Shown in pieces: positions 25,367 to 34,193 of a DNA stretch of 64,000 nt. The DNA comes from a bacterium (lineage in GTDB: Bacteria; Vulcanimicrobiota; Xenobia; Xenobiales; JADMJV01), in NCBI GenBank assembly GCA_018266105.1, contig JAFEBA010000050.1:1-64000 (forward strand), written 5' to 3'. The notes under the pieces were generated by a model. That model ran no database searches and was not told where the DNA came from. It was given only the letters and a program-made list of their open reading frames with translations. How positions within the stretch are numbered: the first letter of the stretch is position 1; the number at the start of each line of letters is the position of its first letter. The translations under genes were made by a program, and so were the position numbers.

Positions 25367-26680
25367 TCAGTGCGCCGGCACCTTCCGAGGCGAACCTGAA
25401 GCGGACCCAAAAAGCTGGTCTTCCAACTGGTCCCAGGAATTGAACGAACAGCTGAGGACAGTTTTGTGAAAACGCCTGTCGGCATCGGTGTCTCCCCATT
25501 CCTGGCGAGCGCGAGCGCGCAGCCGCAGCATCTCGGCTCCGCCGACCTTGTAGCTGAGAGACTGAGCGGGCCAACGAAGGACCCGCGCCACTTCGGGGTA
25601 AGCCAGCTCTCGCTGGCCGGGTAAATTTTCATTCCACCATTCTATGGCCTGGCCCAGAGACCAGCCATCCACGTGAATTCTCCAGTCGAGCAGGACGCGT
25701 GCGCAGCGAACCTGGTCCCAAAGCAACCAGCCCAGGCGCTGGACTGGGTCGGAGAGCAGTCCATTCTCGGAACCCAGCTGTTCGGCGTAGACGGCCCAGC
25801 CTTCCTGGAGGCCGGGGTAGGTCAACAGAGCCTGGGTTGGATGTCCGGCTGCAGCCGTGACCTGCAGATGATGACCGGGCATCACCTCGTGTAGATATAA
25901 CCAGTTCAGGTTGCGAAGCAGGAAGCCGCCAGGGCTGAGGTTGTAGAAGAAGGTGCCGTCTCGATAGAAGCCTGGCGCCTTGACCGGTCCCGGAGGCATG
26001 GGCGCAAAGTTAACCGCCGGTGGCGGCTGGTCCCAAAGTTGGAGAGCGCGCACTCTCTGGTCAAGTTTCTGGAATTCTGCTCGGAGAACGCTTTCGTCGG
26101 TCATGCGATCTTCGGCGTTTTTCAGACCGGATAGTTGATCGAGTTCTTGCTGGATGCGGCTTAACTCGACCTCTCCGAGTCGGACGGGATGATACCGGTC
26201 GGACTGGAAAAATGAGGTCCAGAAGGCAACATAGAGCTCATACCATTGTTTGGCCGAGGGCAGGCAAACCAGTCCGCGCCAGCGTTCTTGGCGAAGCCCA
26301 TGCGGGCTGAGGAAGGGCTCGAGAGCTGTTCTCTCGGCCGGGGAAAGTTTGGACGGGTCGATGCGAGAGGAAATCGTTTCGGCTGGATTTTGAGAGAACT
26401 CCAGCAATAACTGATTCCACAGGGACAAAAATTGCAAATCATGGAACAGTGGTGGGTCCTGACTGTATTTGGAACGTTGAACTTCCAGCCAGTCTTTCTG
26501 TTTGAGTAAAAGTGAAGGGGCGGGCGCCTTCAAATTTTCTTCCAAATCCATGGAAAAGTCGGGAAAGCCCATTTTCAAAAAGTCGGCTCGAAGATCCTGA
26601 GCGCTTTGCTGGGAACGAGCCCGGGCCAGCGAGGTGAGGCCCAGGGCGAGCAGGCTTTGACAAAAAGTTCGACGATTCAA
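25367..26680 (-). CDS. DUF885-family metallopeptidase-like protein, exported
   Basis: 437 aa, TTG start. A signal peptide (MNRRTFCQSLLALGLTSLAR) suggests export. The DUF885 core is clear: HEVMPGHHLQ (264-273; an HExxPGHH variant of the gluzincin HExxH with two His and the Glu), then GLQEGWAVYAEQLGSE with the third ligand Glu, WRIHVDGWSLGQAIEW, and ALSYKVGGAEMLRLRARA near the end. At about 440 aa it is shorter than the usual 550-600, lacking part of the N-terminal helical region. The family is thought to cleave peptides; the substrate is unknown. Downstream of a LysR regulator on the same strand. Confidence 0.85.
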   Translation of the reverse strand: MNRRTFCQSLLALGLTSLARARSQQSAQDLRADFLKMGFPDFSMDLEENLKAPAPSLLLKQKDWLEVQRSKYSQDPPLFHDLQFLSLWNQLLLEFSQNPAETISSRIDPSKLSPAERTALEPFLSPHGLRQERWRGLVCLPSAKQWYELYVAFWTSFFQSDRYHPVRLGEVELSRIQQELDQLSGLKNAEDRMTDESVLRAEFQKLDQRVRALQLWDQPPPAVNFAPMPPGPVKAPGFYRDGTFFYNLSPGGFLLRNLNWLYLHEVMPGHHLQVTAAAGHPTQALLTYPGLQEGWAVYAEQLGSENGLLSDPVQRLGWLLWDQVRCARVLLDWRIHVDGWSLGQAIEWWNENLPGQRELAYPEVARVLRWPAQSLSYKVGGAEMLRLRARARQEWGDTDADRRFHKTVLSCSFNSWDQLEDQLFGSASGSPRKVPAH

Positions 26681-26709
26681 ATCAAGACTCCAAATGGCAA
26701 TTTCTGGCC

Positions 26710-27606
26710 TTATTCCGCTTCGGTCTGCTGAGTGGCCTCCAGTAGCGCTTTCATGATGTAGCTGGAGGTGGGCGTCAAGGTCTTGTAGGCGATCCAGAGC
26801 CTGGTTTGGACCTGGAAGGGAAGAGGGGCCACGATTTTTAGACGCCCCCGGGCGAGTCGCTCGGCCACGGCAAAGTGGGGAACCACCGTCGCTCCCAGGC
26901 CGGCCTCAACCAGAGCGATGGCGACTTCGATATGGTCTGTCGCGGCCAGCATTTTTCTAGGAAACTGGTGGTCGGGCCAGAGAGCGGGCGGAGCCATCCC
27001 CACACCGGTCGGCACGACGTAGCCCAATTCATCCCAGCTGGAGGGCGGATGTTCGGGCGCGGCCACGATCACGGGGCTGGCCTCGGCCCCGGCGGTCACG
27101 TAGAGCTCCTGGGAGACGGGTGGCGCAATCAGGATTCCAAGGTCAAGCTCGCCGGAGAGAAGATGACTCTCGATGGCGTCCTGGGCCTGCACGAAGATCT
27201 GAGGTCGAAATTCGGGGTGAAGTTTGCACAAACGCGCCAGCAGCGGCGCCAGCACGTACTGCGAGACCGAACCGGCCGAAGCAATTGCGAAAGCTCCCTT
27301 GGGACCCGAATGAAAGGCTGGTGCGACACGTTCCGGCAGGCCCAAGAAGCTCTCGATTAGAGGCCGGGCTTCGGCCAGCAAGTTTCGACCCACCGGTGTC
27401 AACCCTCGGATGCGCTTGTCGCGAACGAACAAAAGACCAAAGCGTGATTCAAGGCTGGCCACCGCCTTACCCACGGCCTGTGCGGTGACGTGAAGTCTCT
27501 CCGCGGCGGCCTGAAAACTGCCGCAGTCGGCAGCCACCGTGAAGTAGCGGAGCGCGTCCAGGGAGGGTGTGGACTCAGGCTCATCCGATTTGTGAGGCTG
27601 CAGCAT
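26710..27606 (-). CDS. LysR-family transcriptional regulator
   Basis: 298 aa. An N-terminal winged helix-turn-helix (about 15-75: SLDALRYFTVAADCGSFQAA, ERLHVTAQAVGKAVASLESR, FGLLFVRDKRIRGLTPVG) is followed by a periplasmic-binding-protein-like effector domain (about 100-290: AFAIASAGSVSQYVLAPLLA, GELDLGILIAP). The effector is unknown. It is followed by the DUF885 peptidase on the same strand with a 30-bp gap, so it may be co-transcribed. LysR proteins usually regulate a divergent gene, but here the upstream neighbour is on the same strand, so the target is unclear. Confidence 0.9.
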   Translation of the reverse strand: MLQPHKSDEPESTPSLDALRYFTVAADCGSFQAAAERLHVTAQAVGKAVASLESRFGLLFVRDKRIRGLTPVGRNLLAEARPLIESFLGLPERVAPAFHSGPKGAFAIASAGSVSQYVLAPLLARLCKLHPEFRPQIFVQAQDAIESHLLSGELDLGILIAPPVSQELYVTAGAEASPVIVAAPEHPPSSWDELGYVVPTGVGMAPPALWPDHQFPRKMLAATDHIEVAIALVEAGLGATVVPHFAVAERLARGRLKIVAPLPFQVQTRLWIAYKTLTPTSSYIMKALLEATQQTEAE

Positions 27607-27628
27607 CGGCTAGAAACGAGGCCGAATT

Positions 27629-28357
27629 TCAAGGAGCCTGGAAGTCATGCCAGTCTTCATTCAGTTCAATCTGGCGGACCTCGCCTTCCTGATTCAGCTC
27701 GAATACGCCCACCAGTTCCACCTGGTGCAAAACCATGGTCTGCCGGTTCTCATAGACGGGGGTGTAGTCGGTGGTGACGACGCCGTCGGACCACCAGTAT
27801 TCCTGAACGTCCTCTCCGACTTTCTCTTTCCAGTGTTCATTCTTGGCCACCATGAAAGTTGGGGACTGAAGGTAATAGCGGCCGGGTTTGAGGTGATCGA
27901 AGACAAAATTGCCGGCCTTGTCGGTTTTGGTTTTTCGCCAGATTTTGGGAAAGCGGGGGTCCACCTCCACCCGCTTGACTGGAAGGAACTCAGGCAGCTT
28001 GACCCCCATCGCCTGGCACTGAGACTCCAGCATGACTTCGTCCATGGATTTCTCTAGAGGTGGGACCGAATACTCGCGAAACAGTTTGACCACTTCCTGG
28101 CAATAGGGAGTATAGGGGAACAGATAAATGGTGGAATCCGTGGGGATGGGGCGTTTGCTACCCGAGCGCTCTTCAAAGGCGACCCCTTTCAGGCTGCAGG
28201 TCCCGGGCCCGAGGGCCTGTTTTGCCTGGTCCGGGTCGAAAGCCAGCTGAGGGGTGACAACTCCTTGCTCTTCAGGGGTGAAGACGTAGTCTTTGGCCGC
28301 CCAGCCTAAGCCACTCAACATCAGGACCAGGATCAGGCAGAATGATCGGTTTCGCAA
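27629..28357 (-). CDS. Secreted protein with carboxypeptidase-regulatory-like (SpaA/prealbumin) domain
   Basis: 242 aa. A signal peptide (MRNRSFCLILVLMLSGLGWA) is followed by about 220 extracytoplasmic residues. Around 145-175 is a prealbumin-like strand pair, KTDKAGNFVFDHLKPGRYYL. It is typical of carboxypeptidase-regulatory or Cna-B-like sandwiches that decorate extracellular proteins. Two Cys may form a disulphide (CQEVV and SQCQAMG). No enzyme motif is seen. A single gene, with its promoter in the 283-bp gap (28358-28640) that also serves the divergent gene at 28641. Confidence 0.75.
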   Translation of the reverse strand: MRNRSFCLILVLMLSGLGWAAKDYVFTPEEQGVVTPQLAFDPDQAKQALGPGTCSLKGVAFEERSGSKRPIPTDSTIYLFPYTPYCQEVVKLFREYSVPPLEKSMDEVMLESQCQAMGVKLPEFLPVKRVEVDPRFPKIWRKTKTDKAGNFVFDHLKPGRYYLQSPTFMVAKNEHWKEKVGEDVQEYWWSDGVVTTDYTPVYENRQTMVLHQVELVGVFELNQEGEVRQIELNEDWHDFQAP

Positions 28358-28640
28358 TAGACCTCCAGGTGCAAAGGTTGCCGGGCCTCCGGCTGTCCGC
28401 TCAGTCTAATCGGTTCAAGCTCTACTCTCAAGCGAAACCTTTTTGGGAGAAAACGAAACTCTAAGTTTGGTCAGACAGACGGCGTTGATTGGACGTTAAT
28501 CGGATCGCCCATTTCGGCGGCGAGGCCGGATATAGATTAACCCGCCGGCAAAGAGTCCGCTTTCTAAAACACCTTTCCACCACCTCGACCGCCTAGACTG
28601 AAGCCGCATACACATCGATAGGCTCACTGGGAGGCAGACC

Positions 28641-29114
28641 ATGATTTCAATCGGACCGCGCCCCGGCTCTCTGGCCGAGGCTCAAGACTATGTGAAACTT
28701 CAAGCCAAATACCGACCCCGTGTTCAGAAGCTGATCGACTCGGTGGAGGTCTACAAGACGGCCATCGGGGCTCAAGATCAGAGCGAGCGCGATCTCCACG
28801 ACCAACCAGGGGTGGTCATCCTGGTGGGGGCTCGCCGGGCCGAGCTCGGGCTGTATGCCGGCAACACCGGAAGCTGGCCGCCCGCGCCCCATCCGGGCTG
28901 CGACAAGCGAGTTGAGACCATCGACGCGATGCTCGATAGCCAGTCGACTCAGAAGCTGGAGCTGGAAGAAAAGGGCCCGGGCGGTCGCAAGATTCTTTGG
29001 ATAGAAAACACCCAGGGCTTCGAATCCGTCTACCAGGTCCAAGACCAGCAGGGCACCTTGAAATTCGGACGCAGGGGCGAGACCATCACCATTCTTTCCG
29101 ACCAGCCCAACTGA
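28641..29114 (+). CDS. Uncharacterised protein, 157 aa
   Basis: ATG preceded by GGGAGGCAGACC, a good RBS. No family recognised. Helical N-terminus (AEAQDYVKLQAKYRPRVQKL) followed by beta-rich sequence (GVVILVGARRAELGLYAG, GGRKILWIENTQGFESVYQV). No signal peptide or TM. The following 212 bp contain nothing I can name before another unknown gene on the same strand. Confidence 0.65.
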   Translation: MISIGPRPGSLAEAQDYVKLQAKYRPRVQKLIDSVEVYKTAIGAQDQSERDLHDQPGVVILVGARRAELGLYAGNTGSWPPAPHPGCDKRVETIDAMLDSQSTQKLELEEKGPGGRKILWIENTQGFESVYQVQDQQGTLKFGRRGETITILSDQPN

Positions 29115-29326
29115 GCTTTCAGGAAGGACTGGATGGCTGGGATCGGGGGCGAGAAATCAAACGTTAATTGGGCGGGCGAACTGGCAAAATAGGCTCGTGA
29201 AGTCTTTACAAGCTCCTCACATCTGGCAGCTCCATACCATCATTTCACCACCTCGCTTGTTTAATATCGAGATCAAGAGGCACGGTTGAAACAAAGCCGG
29301 CCGATGACGAATGGAGGGTTGCGCAG

Positions 29327-30154
29327 ATGACAGGTGCCGTGAATGCTAAGGTTTCGACGGGGATGGGCTATCAGCGATCGGCAGCGCACGGCCAGGGCAA
29401 GGTGGTGGCTGAGACCTTTCAAAAAGCCGCCCAGGCCGCTCGAGGCTACCAGCCGAGCGCTGACATTGCTCAAATCGGCCTGCAAACGGTAGCCGGCCAG
29501 CACGGCGCGACCCAGGGCGAACAGTTGGTGGCCCAGGTCGTTCTGAACCAGGCAGCCCAGGCCCAAAAAGCCCTGACCAAGAGGGCCCTGAAGGACGGGG
29601 CCCAGGGGTCCCGCTGCCGCATTTTGTCGGAAGGGCTCGGCTACATTGCGGCCGGAGGGGTGGCCAATGGACCCCTGGGTGTGGTGCTGGCCGACCTGGG
29701 CAACCGCCAGATGGATTTGACCCGAGCCCAGAGCTACGCGACCCCCTCCCTCTCGGACATTCGCGACAGCAATGTGGTGGGCATGAACATGCTGCAGCAG
29801 ATCTCGGCCCACGTGGACGACCCCAACGTGCAGTTCATTACCGGAAATGCACTGTCTCAGATGGGTCAACGCTACCACAAGTGCGAAGGGTCAGACCAGC
29901 TGGACAGTCATGTGGAAGTTCTCTACCAGGACGCCGAGAAATTGCACCAGACCTTTGACGCTATCAAGGTGGTAGCGGGAGCGGGAGACGCCCAGAATCC
30001 CAAAATTTTGGCGATGATGACCGGCAATCTCTCGCCCAGTCGCTCGGGTGGCTCTTACTCGGTGGGTCGGCCCGGCGGCGGCTACGCCGAATACACAAGT
30101 CCCGGCGACGGTTTTGGAGTGACGCGCCCGTCCCAGCCCTTCCGACGGGACTGA
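29327..30154 (+). CDS. Uncharacterised Ala/Gln/Gly-rich protein, 275 aa
   Basis: ATG at 29327. Residues 1-190 are Ala/Gln-rich helices (KVVAETFQKAAQAARGYQPS, GEQLVAQVVLNQAAQAQKAL) and the tail (about 235-275) is Gly/Ser/Tyr-rich and disordered (GGSYSVGRPGGGYAEYTSPG). The central piece ISAHVDDPNVQFITGN shares the short string HVDDPNV with the protein encoded at 34688, which may be chance. No signal peptide. The composition resembles a structural or filament-forming protein, but no family can be named. Confidence 0.6.
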   Translation: MTGAVNAKVSTGMGYQRSAAHGQGKVVAETFQKAAQAARGYQPSADIAQIGLQTVAGQHGATQGEQLVAQVVLNQAAQAQKALTKRALKDGAQGSRCRILSEGLGYIAAGGVANGPLGVVLADLGNRQMDLTRAQSYATPSLSDIRDSNVVGMNMLQQISAHVDDPNVQFITGNALSQMGQRYHKCEGSDQLDSHVEVLYQDAEKLHQTFDAIKVVAGAGDAQNPKILAMMTGNLSPSRSGGSYSVGRPGGGYAEYTSPGDGFGVTRPSQPFRRD

Positions 30155-30255
30155 GCCAGGGTGGCTTTCTTCAGCGTGTGGAAGCAGCCTTGCATAGGGC
30201 CTCTTCCTGCTTGAGCTGGCTGATGAGTTGTGCGGGTTGGGTGCCGGAGGGTGCG

Positions 30256-30867
30256 CTAGTCGTCGAAGTTTCCGTAGATAGAATGGGAGCTGAGAGTGGG
30301 GTTGGCCGGATCCGTGGACACGAGGCTGATGCCGGAGTGGTAGGAGGATTGGAAGACGACTTTGTGCAGCTTGGAACTCCACGCGCCTGACACGCCGGAT
30401 TGGTAACTGGTCTTCCACTCAGCCTGGTTGGTCTCGGGATTCCAGACCCCGGCCACTCCGGAGTGATAGCTAGTTCTCCACTCCGCTCGATGCTCACCAG
30501 GGTTCCAAACCCCGGCTACACCTGATTGGTAGGAAGTCTTCCACTCCACCTGGTGGCTGTCAGGATTCCAGACTCCGGCCACACCAGAATTGTAGGAGGT
30601 CTTCCATTCGACCAGGTGCTTATCGGGATTCCAAACTCCGGCCACGCCGGATTTGTAGCTGCTTTTCCATTCCACTTCTTGCTTATCAGGGTTGAACACG
30701 CCAGCGATGCCGGAGCTATAGCTGGACTTGGATAAGATCAATTCATCCCGGGCCTGCTCCGGCTCCCTGACCTCCTGGCAACCGGTCAATCCCACAGTGG
30801 CCGCCGCAGCCGAGGTCAGCGTCAGTGCCACAGCAGAGGCGCGGAGAGTTTTGAGGCCGATGTTCAC
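30256..30867 (-). CDS. Lipoprotein composed of 21-residue tandem repeats
   Basis: 203 aa. The signal peptide ends in ATVGLTG|CQEV (Cys30). From residue 49 there are six consecutive 21-aa units of the form SYxSGVAGVWNPDxHxVEWKT, plus a partial seventh ending the protein. Each unit likely forms two to three beta-strands with invariant Tyr, Trp and Asn-Pro, suggesting a solenoid or propeller-like surface domain anchored to a membrane. No match to a named repeat family came to mind. A single gene; the neighbour downstream is on the opposite strand. Confidence 0.82.
   Translation of the reverse strand: MNIGLKTLRASAVALTLTSAAAATVGLTGCQEVREPEQARDELILSKSSYSSGIAGVFNPDKQEVEWKSSYKSGVAGVWNPDKHLVEWKTSYNSGVAGVWNPDSHQVEWKTSYQSGVAGVWNPGEHRAEWRTSYHSGVAGVWNPETNQAEWKTSYQSGVSGAWSSKLHKVVFQSSYHSGISLVSTDPANPTLSSHSIYGNFDD
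30346..30723 (-). repeat. Six 63-bp in-frame tandem repeats
   Basis: Each unit encodes SYxSGVAGVWNPDxHxVEWKT. Units 2-5 are nearly identical at protein level, while units 1 and 6 have diverged (VFNPDKQEVEW; VSGAWSSKLHKVVFQ). Exact multiples of 63 bp allow copy-number change without loss of frame. Confidence 0.88.
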
Positions 30868-30951
30868 AGCATTGCTTCCCTTGCAAACAAGATATGACCG
30901 AGTATAACGGGGCCAGCTGGAATTTTTCTGAAACCTTGCAGCTCGAGGTAA

Positions 30952-32403
30952 TCACGGTTGAGGCTCCCCCAAGAGCTTGTGGAGCACGGCCGCGACCCGT
31001 TCGACGGGGTGAAGGCGGTTGGCGGTGATGCCCATTTCCTGGCCGTTGATGCCGCCGCATTCCTCCATCCAGAGCTTGATTTTGCCGGCGCTGGCGGCGC
31101 CCTCGGGCTCCAGGGGGAGGGCGAAGAGTTCTAGCTCCTCGGGAGTGAAGGATTCGGGCCGAACCAACCAGCCCTGCACGTCTCCATGGCAATCGATGTC
31201 GTAGCGGGAGAGTTGATCGATGAACGCCCGCGCCAGAATCCAGCCAGAGGGGTCGTAGTCGACATAGGCAATGACCCAGAGGGGAGCCAGATGACGGATT
31301 TTGTCACTGAAGAACTCGGTGCCAATCAGTGAGGGCTGGCCGCCCAGGACGATATAGCTCACTCCGAATTGTTCGGCCAGCACGCGCACCTTGGGGCTGA
31401 GGCTGTCCTTTTCGCAAACGATCAGCACGGAATTGCCCAGCCTGTATTCTTCCGTGCCTTTGTCCACAAAGCCGATGTCGCGGAAAGTGCAAAGGCGGTC
31501 CTCCCCCACCATCTGGGCCAGTAGAGTCTGAAGCAAGAGGAAGGAGGGAGTGCCCGGACCGCGCTGATCGGGATCCCACTCCAGTTCGGCCCGGGTGAGA
31601 AAGCCGGCCCGATGCAGGGTGGCCTTCACGGCCCAATACCAGAGCTCGCGGTAGTCGGGATATTCGTGGTCTTCAATACCCTGGAGGCGGCGGCGCAAGA
31701 TCTGCCAGAGAATGTTGGCCAGCAGATGGCGGGCGCTGGTGAAGTCGGCCTTGAGCTGTGCGCCAGGGGCGGTGATCAGGTCATAGGGGTAGTCGCGCTT
31801 GTTGTCACGCCAGAGGCCGGGACGGTGGGGTTCCAGATGGAAGAAGTGAGGTAAACCCAGACGCTCGGCCGCCTTGAAATGGAACTTGTGGGAAACCACA
31901 ATGGAGCTGCCGTCCTGCAGCACCAGACGGTGGCGGGTGAGGTCGCGCTGGATGCGACGCAAACGAGCAGGATGGATGTAGTTGCCTCGGCTGATCAGGA
32001 TGAGACCGGGAACCTCACGGGCTTTCTGGGCGGCGGTCAGAGAACTGGTCTGCTCACCTTCCAGAGTGTAGAGCACGGAGCCGGTGCCGCGGGAAATCAG
32101 GCTGAGGACCGAGCCCGGGTCGGGTTCCTCAGGATCGACCGGCTCCAGGGCAACCCAGGGATAGCGGAAGCCGGCCGGGTCGACCCAATGGTCTTCCTGC
32201 CGAAGCAGCAGCTGCGGGAGCACCCAGGCCTGGTGCAGGGGCACCCAGGGACCATCGGGCTTGGGACCAGGCAAATAAGCCACGCCGCCGTCGGCCAGAG
32301 ATACGCGCCAGCGCCCGAACCCATCATTGACCAGGGCGGCCATTTCGGACTTGCGCCGAAAGAGCAGTCCTTCTTCGTCCTGGAGAGGAATCACCCATTG
32401 CAT
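30952..32403 (-). CDS. LytTR DNA-binding domain fused to a topoisomerase VI-A/Spo11-like Toprim domain
   Basis: The ATG at 32403 (MQWVIPLQDEEGLLFRRKSE) is preferred; the upstream extension overlaps the subtilase gene. 483 aa. Residues about 95-185 match a LytTR domain: VPGLILISRGNYIHPARLRR then HRLVLQDGSSIVVSHKF. Residues about 225-320 are helical with DYRELWYWAVKATL, reminiscent of the winged-helix/catalytic-Tyr region of topo VI-A (Tyr251 or Tyr256 are candidates). Residues about 325-400 form a Toprim domain: VLIVCEKDSL (Glu331) and VIAYVDYDPSGWILARAF (Asp382, Asp384), close to the topo VI-A 'DxDPxG' form. It likely binds and may nick DNA. It lies 84 bp after a subtilase gene on the same strand. 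Confidence 0.7.
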   Translation of the reverse strand: MQWVIPLQDEEGLLFRRKSEMAALVNDGFGRWRVSLADGGVAYLPGPKPDGPWVPLHQAWVLPQLLLRQEDHWVDPAGFRYPWVALEPVDPEEPDPGSVLSLISRGTGSVLYTLEGEQTSSLTAAQKAREVPGLILISRGNYIHPARLRRIQRDLTRHRLVLQDGSSIVVSHKFHFKAAERLGLPHFFHLEPHRPGLWRDNKRDYPYDLITAPGAQLKADFTSARHLLANILWQILRRRLQGIEDHEYPDYRELWYWAVKATLHRAGFLTRAELEWDPDQRGPGTPSFLLLQTLLAQMVGEDRLCTFRDIGFVDKGTEEYRLGNSVLIVCEKDSLSPKVRVLAEQFGVSYIVLGGQPSLIGTEFFSDKIRHLAPLWVIAYVDYDPSGWILARAFIDQLSRYDIDCHGDVQGWLVRPESFTPEELELFALPLEPEGAASAGKIKLWMEECGGINGQEMGITANRLHPVERVAAVLHKLLGEPQP

Positions 32404-32486
32404 CGGGGGCTCTTCGTCCGAGGAATGCTTGGCCCTGGTTTGGTCAAGGGCGGTGCAGCACCTGGGGACCTTCCCTTGTCCGGGCT

Positions 32487-33317
32487 TCAAGGCCAGTCCA
32501 GAGCCAGGTTGAGGGCGGCCTCGGCCTGCACGATGGAGCCGGCGTAGGCCGACTGGCAAAGGATGGCTTTGTAGTGGTGGGGCTGTAAATCCGGACGGGC
32601 CTGGCGCAACAGGGCCACCAGTCCAGAGACGGCGGCGGTGGCCTGACTGGTGCCGCCCAGACTCATATAGCGCTTGCCCTGGCGGCTGCGCTTGTGGCTG
32701 TCCAGAGCACAGGCTGGCGCCAGGGTGCTGAAAATATTCTGGGCGGGAGCCAGCACATCCGGTTTGGCCAGGCCGTCGAAGGCGGTCGGGCCCCGGCTGC
32801 CGCGCAGGTAGGGCGCGTCGTCGTCAGGATCAGGAGTGCCGCGATCGTCCACCCCGCCGACGGTGATGGCGTGGGGCGAAATGCCGGGAGTGGTGATGCT
32901 GCCAGGGCCTTGAGCGCCATCGTTGCCGGCCGCGGCCACGACGGTGAGACCGGCCAGAGTAGCCCGCTCCACGGCCTGGCAGCAGCGGCAGCTGGTGTGA
33001 CTGCAGGTGGCGGGTTGGCCAATGGAGAGATTGACCACGCCGATCTGGTAGGCCTGGCGGTGAGCCAGAACCCAATCCAGGCCCGCTTGAGCCTGCTCCA
33101 TGGTGGCGATGCGAACGGCCACCAGGCGGGCCTCGGGAGCCACGCCCATGACCTTTCCCTTAGACTGGTGGCCGTTGCCGGCGATGATGCCGGCCATGTG
33201 GGTGCCGTGGCCCCAGCCGTCCTTGAGCCGGGTGTGGCCGCCGGCCAGGTCGAGGTAGGCCAGGATGCGCTCGCGGAAGTCCTCGTGAGCGTAGAGACCG
33301 GAATCGATGACGGCCAC
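32487..33317 (-). CDS. Subtilisin-like (S8) serine protease, N-terminus in a shifted frame
   Basis: 276 aa from a GTG at 33317, but family similarity begins earlier: KNGPINQDHPPTAAIRLPGL and DRVWARGYRGQGQTVAVIDS lie in frame up to a stop at about 33440. A start at 33498 (MIGPPPFPDSVSATTT) joins if one A of the A5 run at about 33415-33419 is removed. The catalytic triad is intact: Asp in VIDSGLYAHEDF, His in GHGTHMAGI, Asn in AAAGNDG, Ser in GGTSQATAAVSG. No clear signal peptide, so it is possibly cytoplasmic. It is the first gene of a unit with the LytTR-Toprim protein and divergent from the CHAT operon. Confidence 0.83.
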   Translation of the reverse strand: MAVIDSGLYAHEDFRERILAYLDLAGGHTRLKDGWGHGTHMAGIIAGNGHQSKGKVMGVAPEARLVAVRIATMEQAQAGLDWVLAHRQAYQIGVVNLSIGQPATCSHTSCRCCQAVERATLAGLTVVAAAGNDGAQGPGSITTPGISPHAITVGGVDDRGTPDPDDDAPYLRGSRGPTAFDGLAKPDVLAPAQNIFSTLAPACALDSHKRSRQGKRYMSLGGTSQATAAVSGLVALLRQARPDLQPHHYKAILCQSAYAGSIVQAEAALNLALDWP

Positions 33318-33607
33318 GGTCTGGCCCTGGCCCCGGTAGCCGCGAGCCCAGACGCGGTCCAGGCCGGGCAGGCGGATGGCTGCGGTGGGTGGATGATCCT
33401 GGTTGATAGGGCCGTTTTTCGGCGGGAGGGGTTCCTACTCCCGCGCAGGGGGTGGTGGTCGCGCTGACTGAATCTGGAAACGGTGGCGGCCCGATCATCG
33501 CGGAGTATCTTTAGCCTGAGGCTTGTCTGTGTCGTTCCAAACAGTGGCTTACTTTTGCACTCCCGCCGGCCAGGAAGGTCGCACCCCCACAACCGAAACG
33601 GCCGGCT

Positions 33608-34192
33608 ATGAACAACGTTACTTTCAATCAAGAGCTGGAGGACCGTTTCATTCAACTGGTTCAATCCAGTTGGGATACGTATTCCCAATTTGAGCAGGCC
33701 TCCTGGATCGATGACGCGATGATGGGGGGGGTGATCGCCGCCCACCTTCAAAACGGTTTCTTTATGCTCGATTGCATCAGCGACGGGAGCAGCCACTATG
33801 CCCGCTTTGTGAATGAACAGAGAGACCGGGTGGTGGTTAGACTGATGTCCAAAGCCGGGGAAGATATCGTCTTTGCGCGCACGTTAGGCAATATCGCCGG
33901 ACTGCAGCTTTCCTTTCAGCGCAGCTATCCTGACATTTCCAAGATCGTCAAGGCGATGAAGAGCGAACTGAAGAGCAATCTGGCCGGGGGCAAGAGCTCG
34001 GACTTTCCCGATCCGGGGGTTTTCAAAATCGACGCCGAGGGCACCACGGCCAGTTGCGAAACCTCGATTCTGGTTGAACTCAAGGACTATGTGGACGCCA
34101 AAACCTTTCTGCCGGATACCCAGAAAATCTGGGCACACTGCCAGGCAGTCTACCAATCTCTGGAAAAATATCTTGCGGGGGTCATGGCCTGA
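33608..34192 (+). CDS. Uncharacterised protein, 194 aa, first gene of the CHAT operon
   Basis: ATG at 33608. No signal peptide or TM. Alternating strands and helices (GGVIAAHLQNGFFMLDCISD, DRVVVRLMSKAGEDIVFART) and a C-terminal helix WAHCQAVYQSLEKYLAGVMA. This overall plan, and the last helix, resemble the product of the third gene (VVYGLEKFVQGVLEK), so the two may be distant paralogues with a chaperone- or YbjN-like fold. The next gene starts two bases after its stop. Function unknown; co-expression with the CHAT peptidase is likely. Confidence 0.7.
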   Translation: MNNVTFNQELEDRFIQLVQSSWDTYSQFEQASWIDDAMMGGVIAAHLQNGFFMLDCISDGSSHYARFVNEQRDRVVVRLMSKAGEDIVFARTLGNIAGLQLSFQRSYPDISKIVKAMKSELKSNLAGGKSSDFPDPGVFKIDAEGTTASCETSILVELKDYVDAKTFLPDTQKIWAHCQAVYQSLEKYLAGVMA

Positions 34193-34193
34193 A

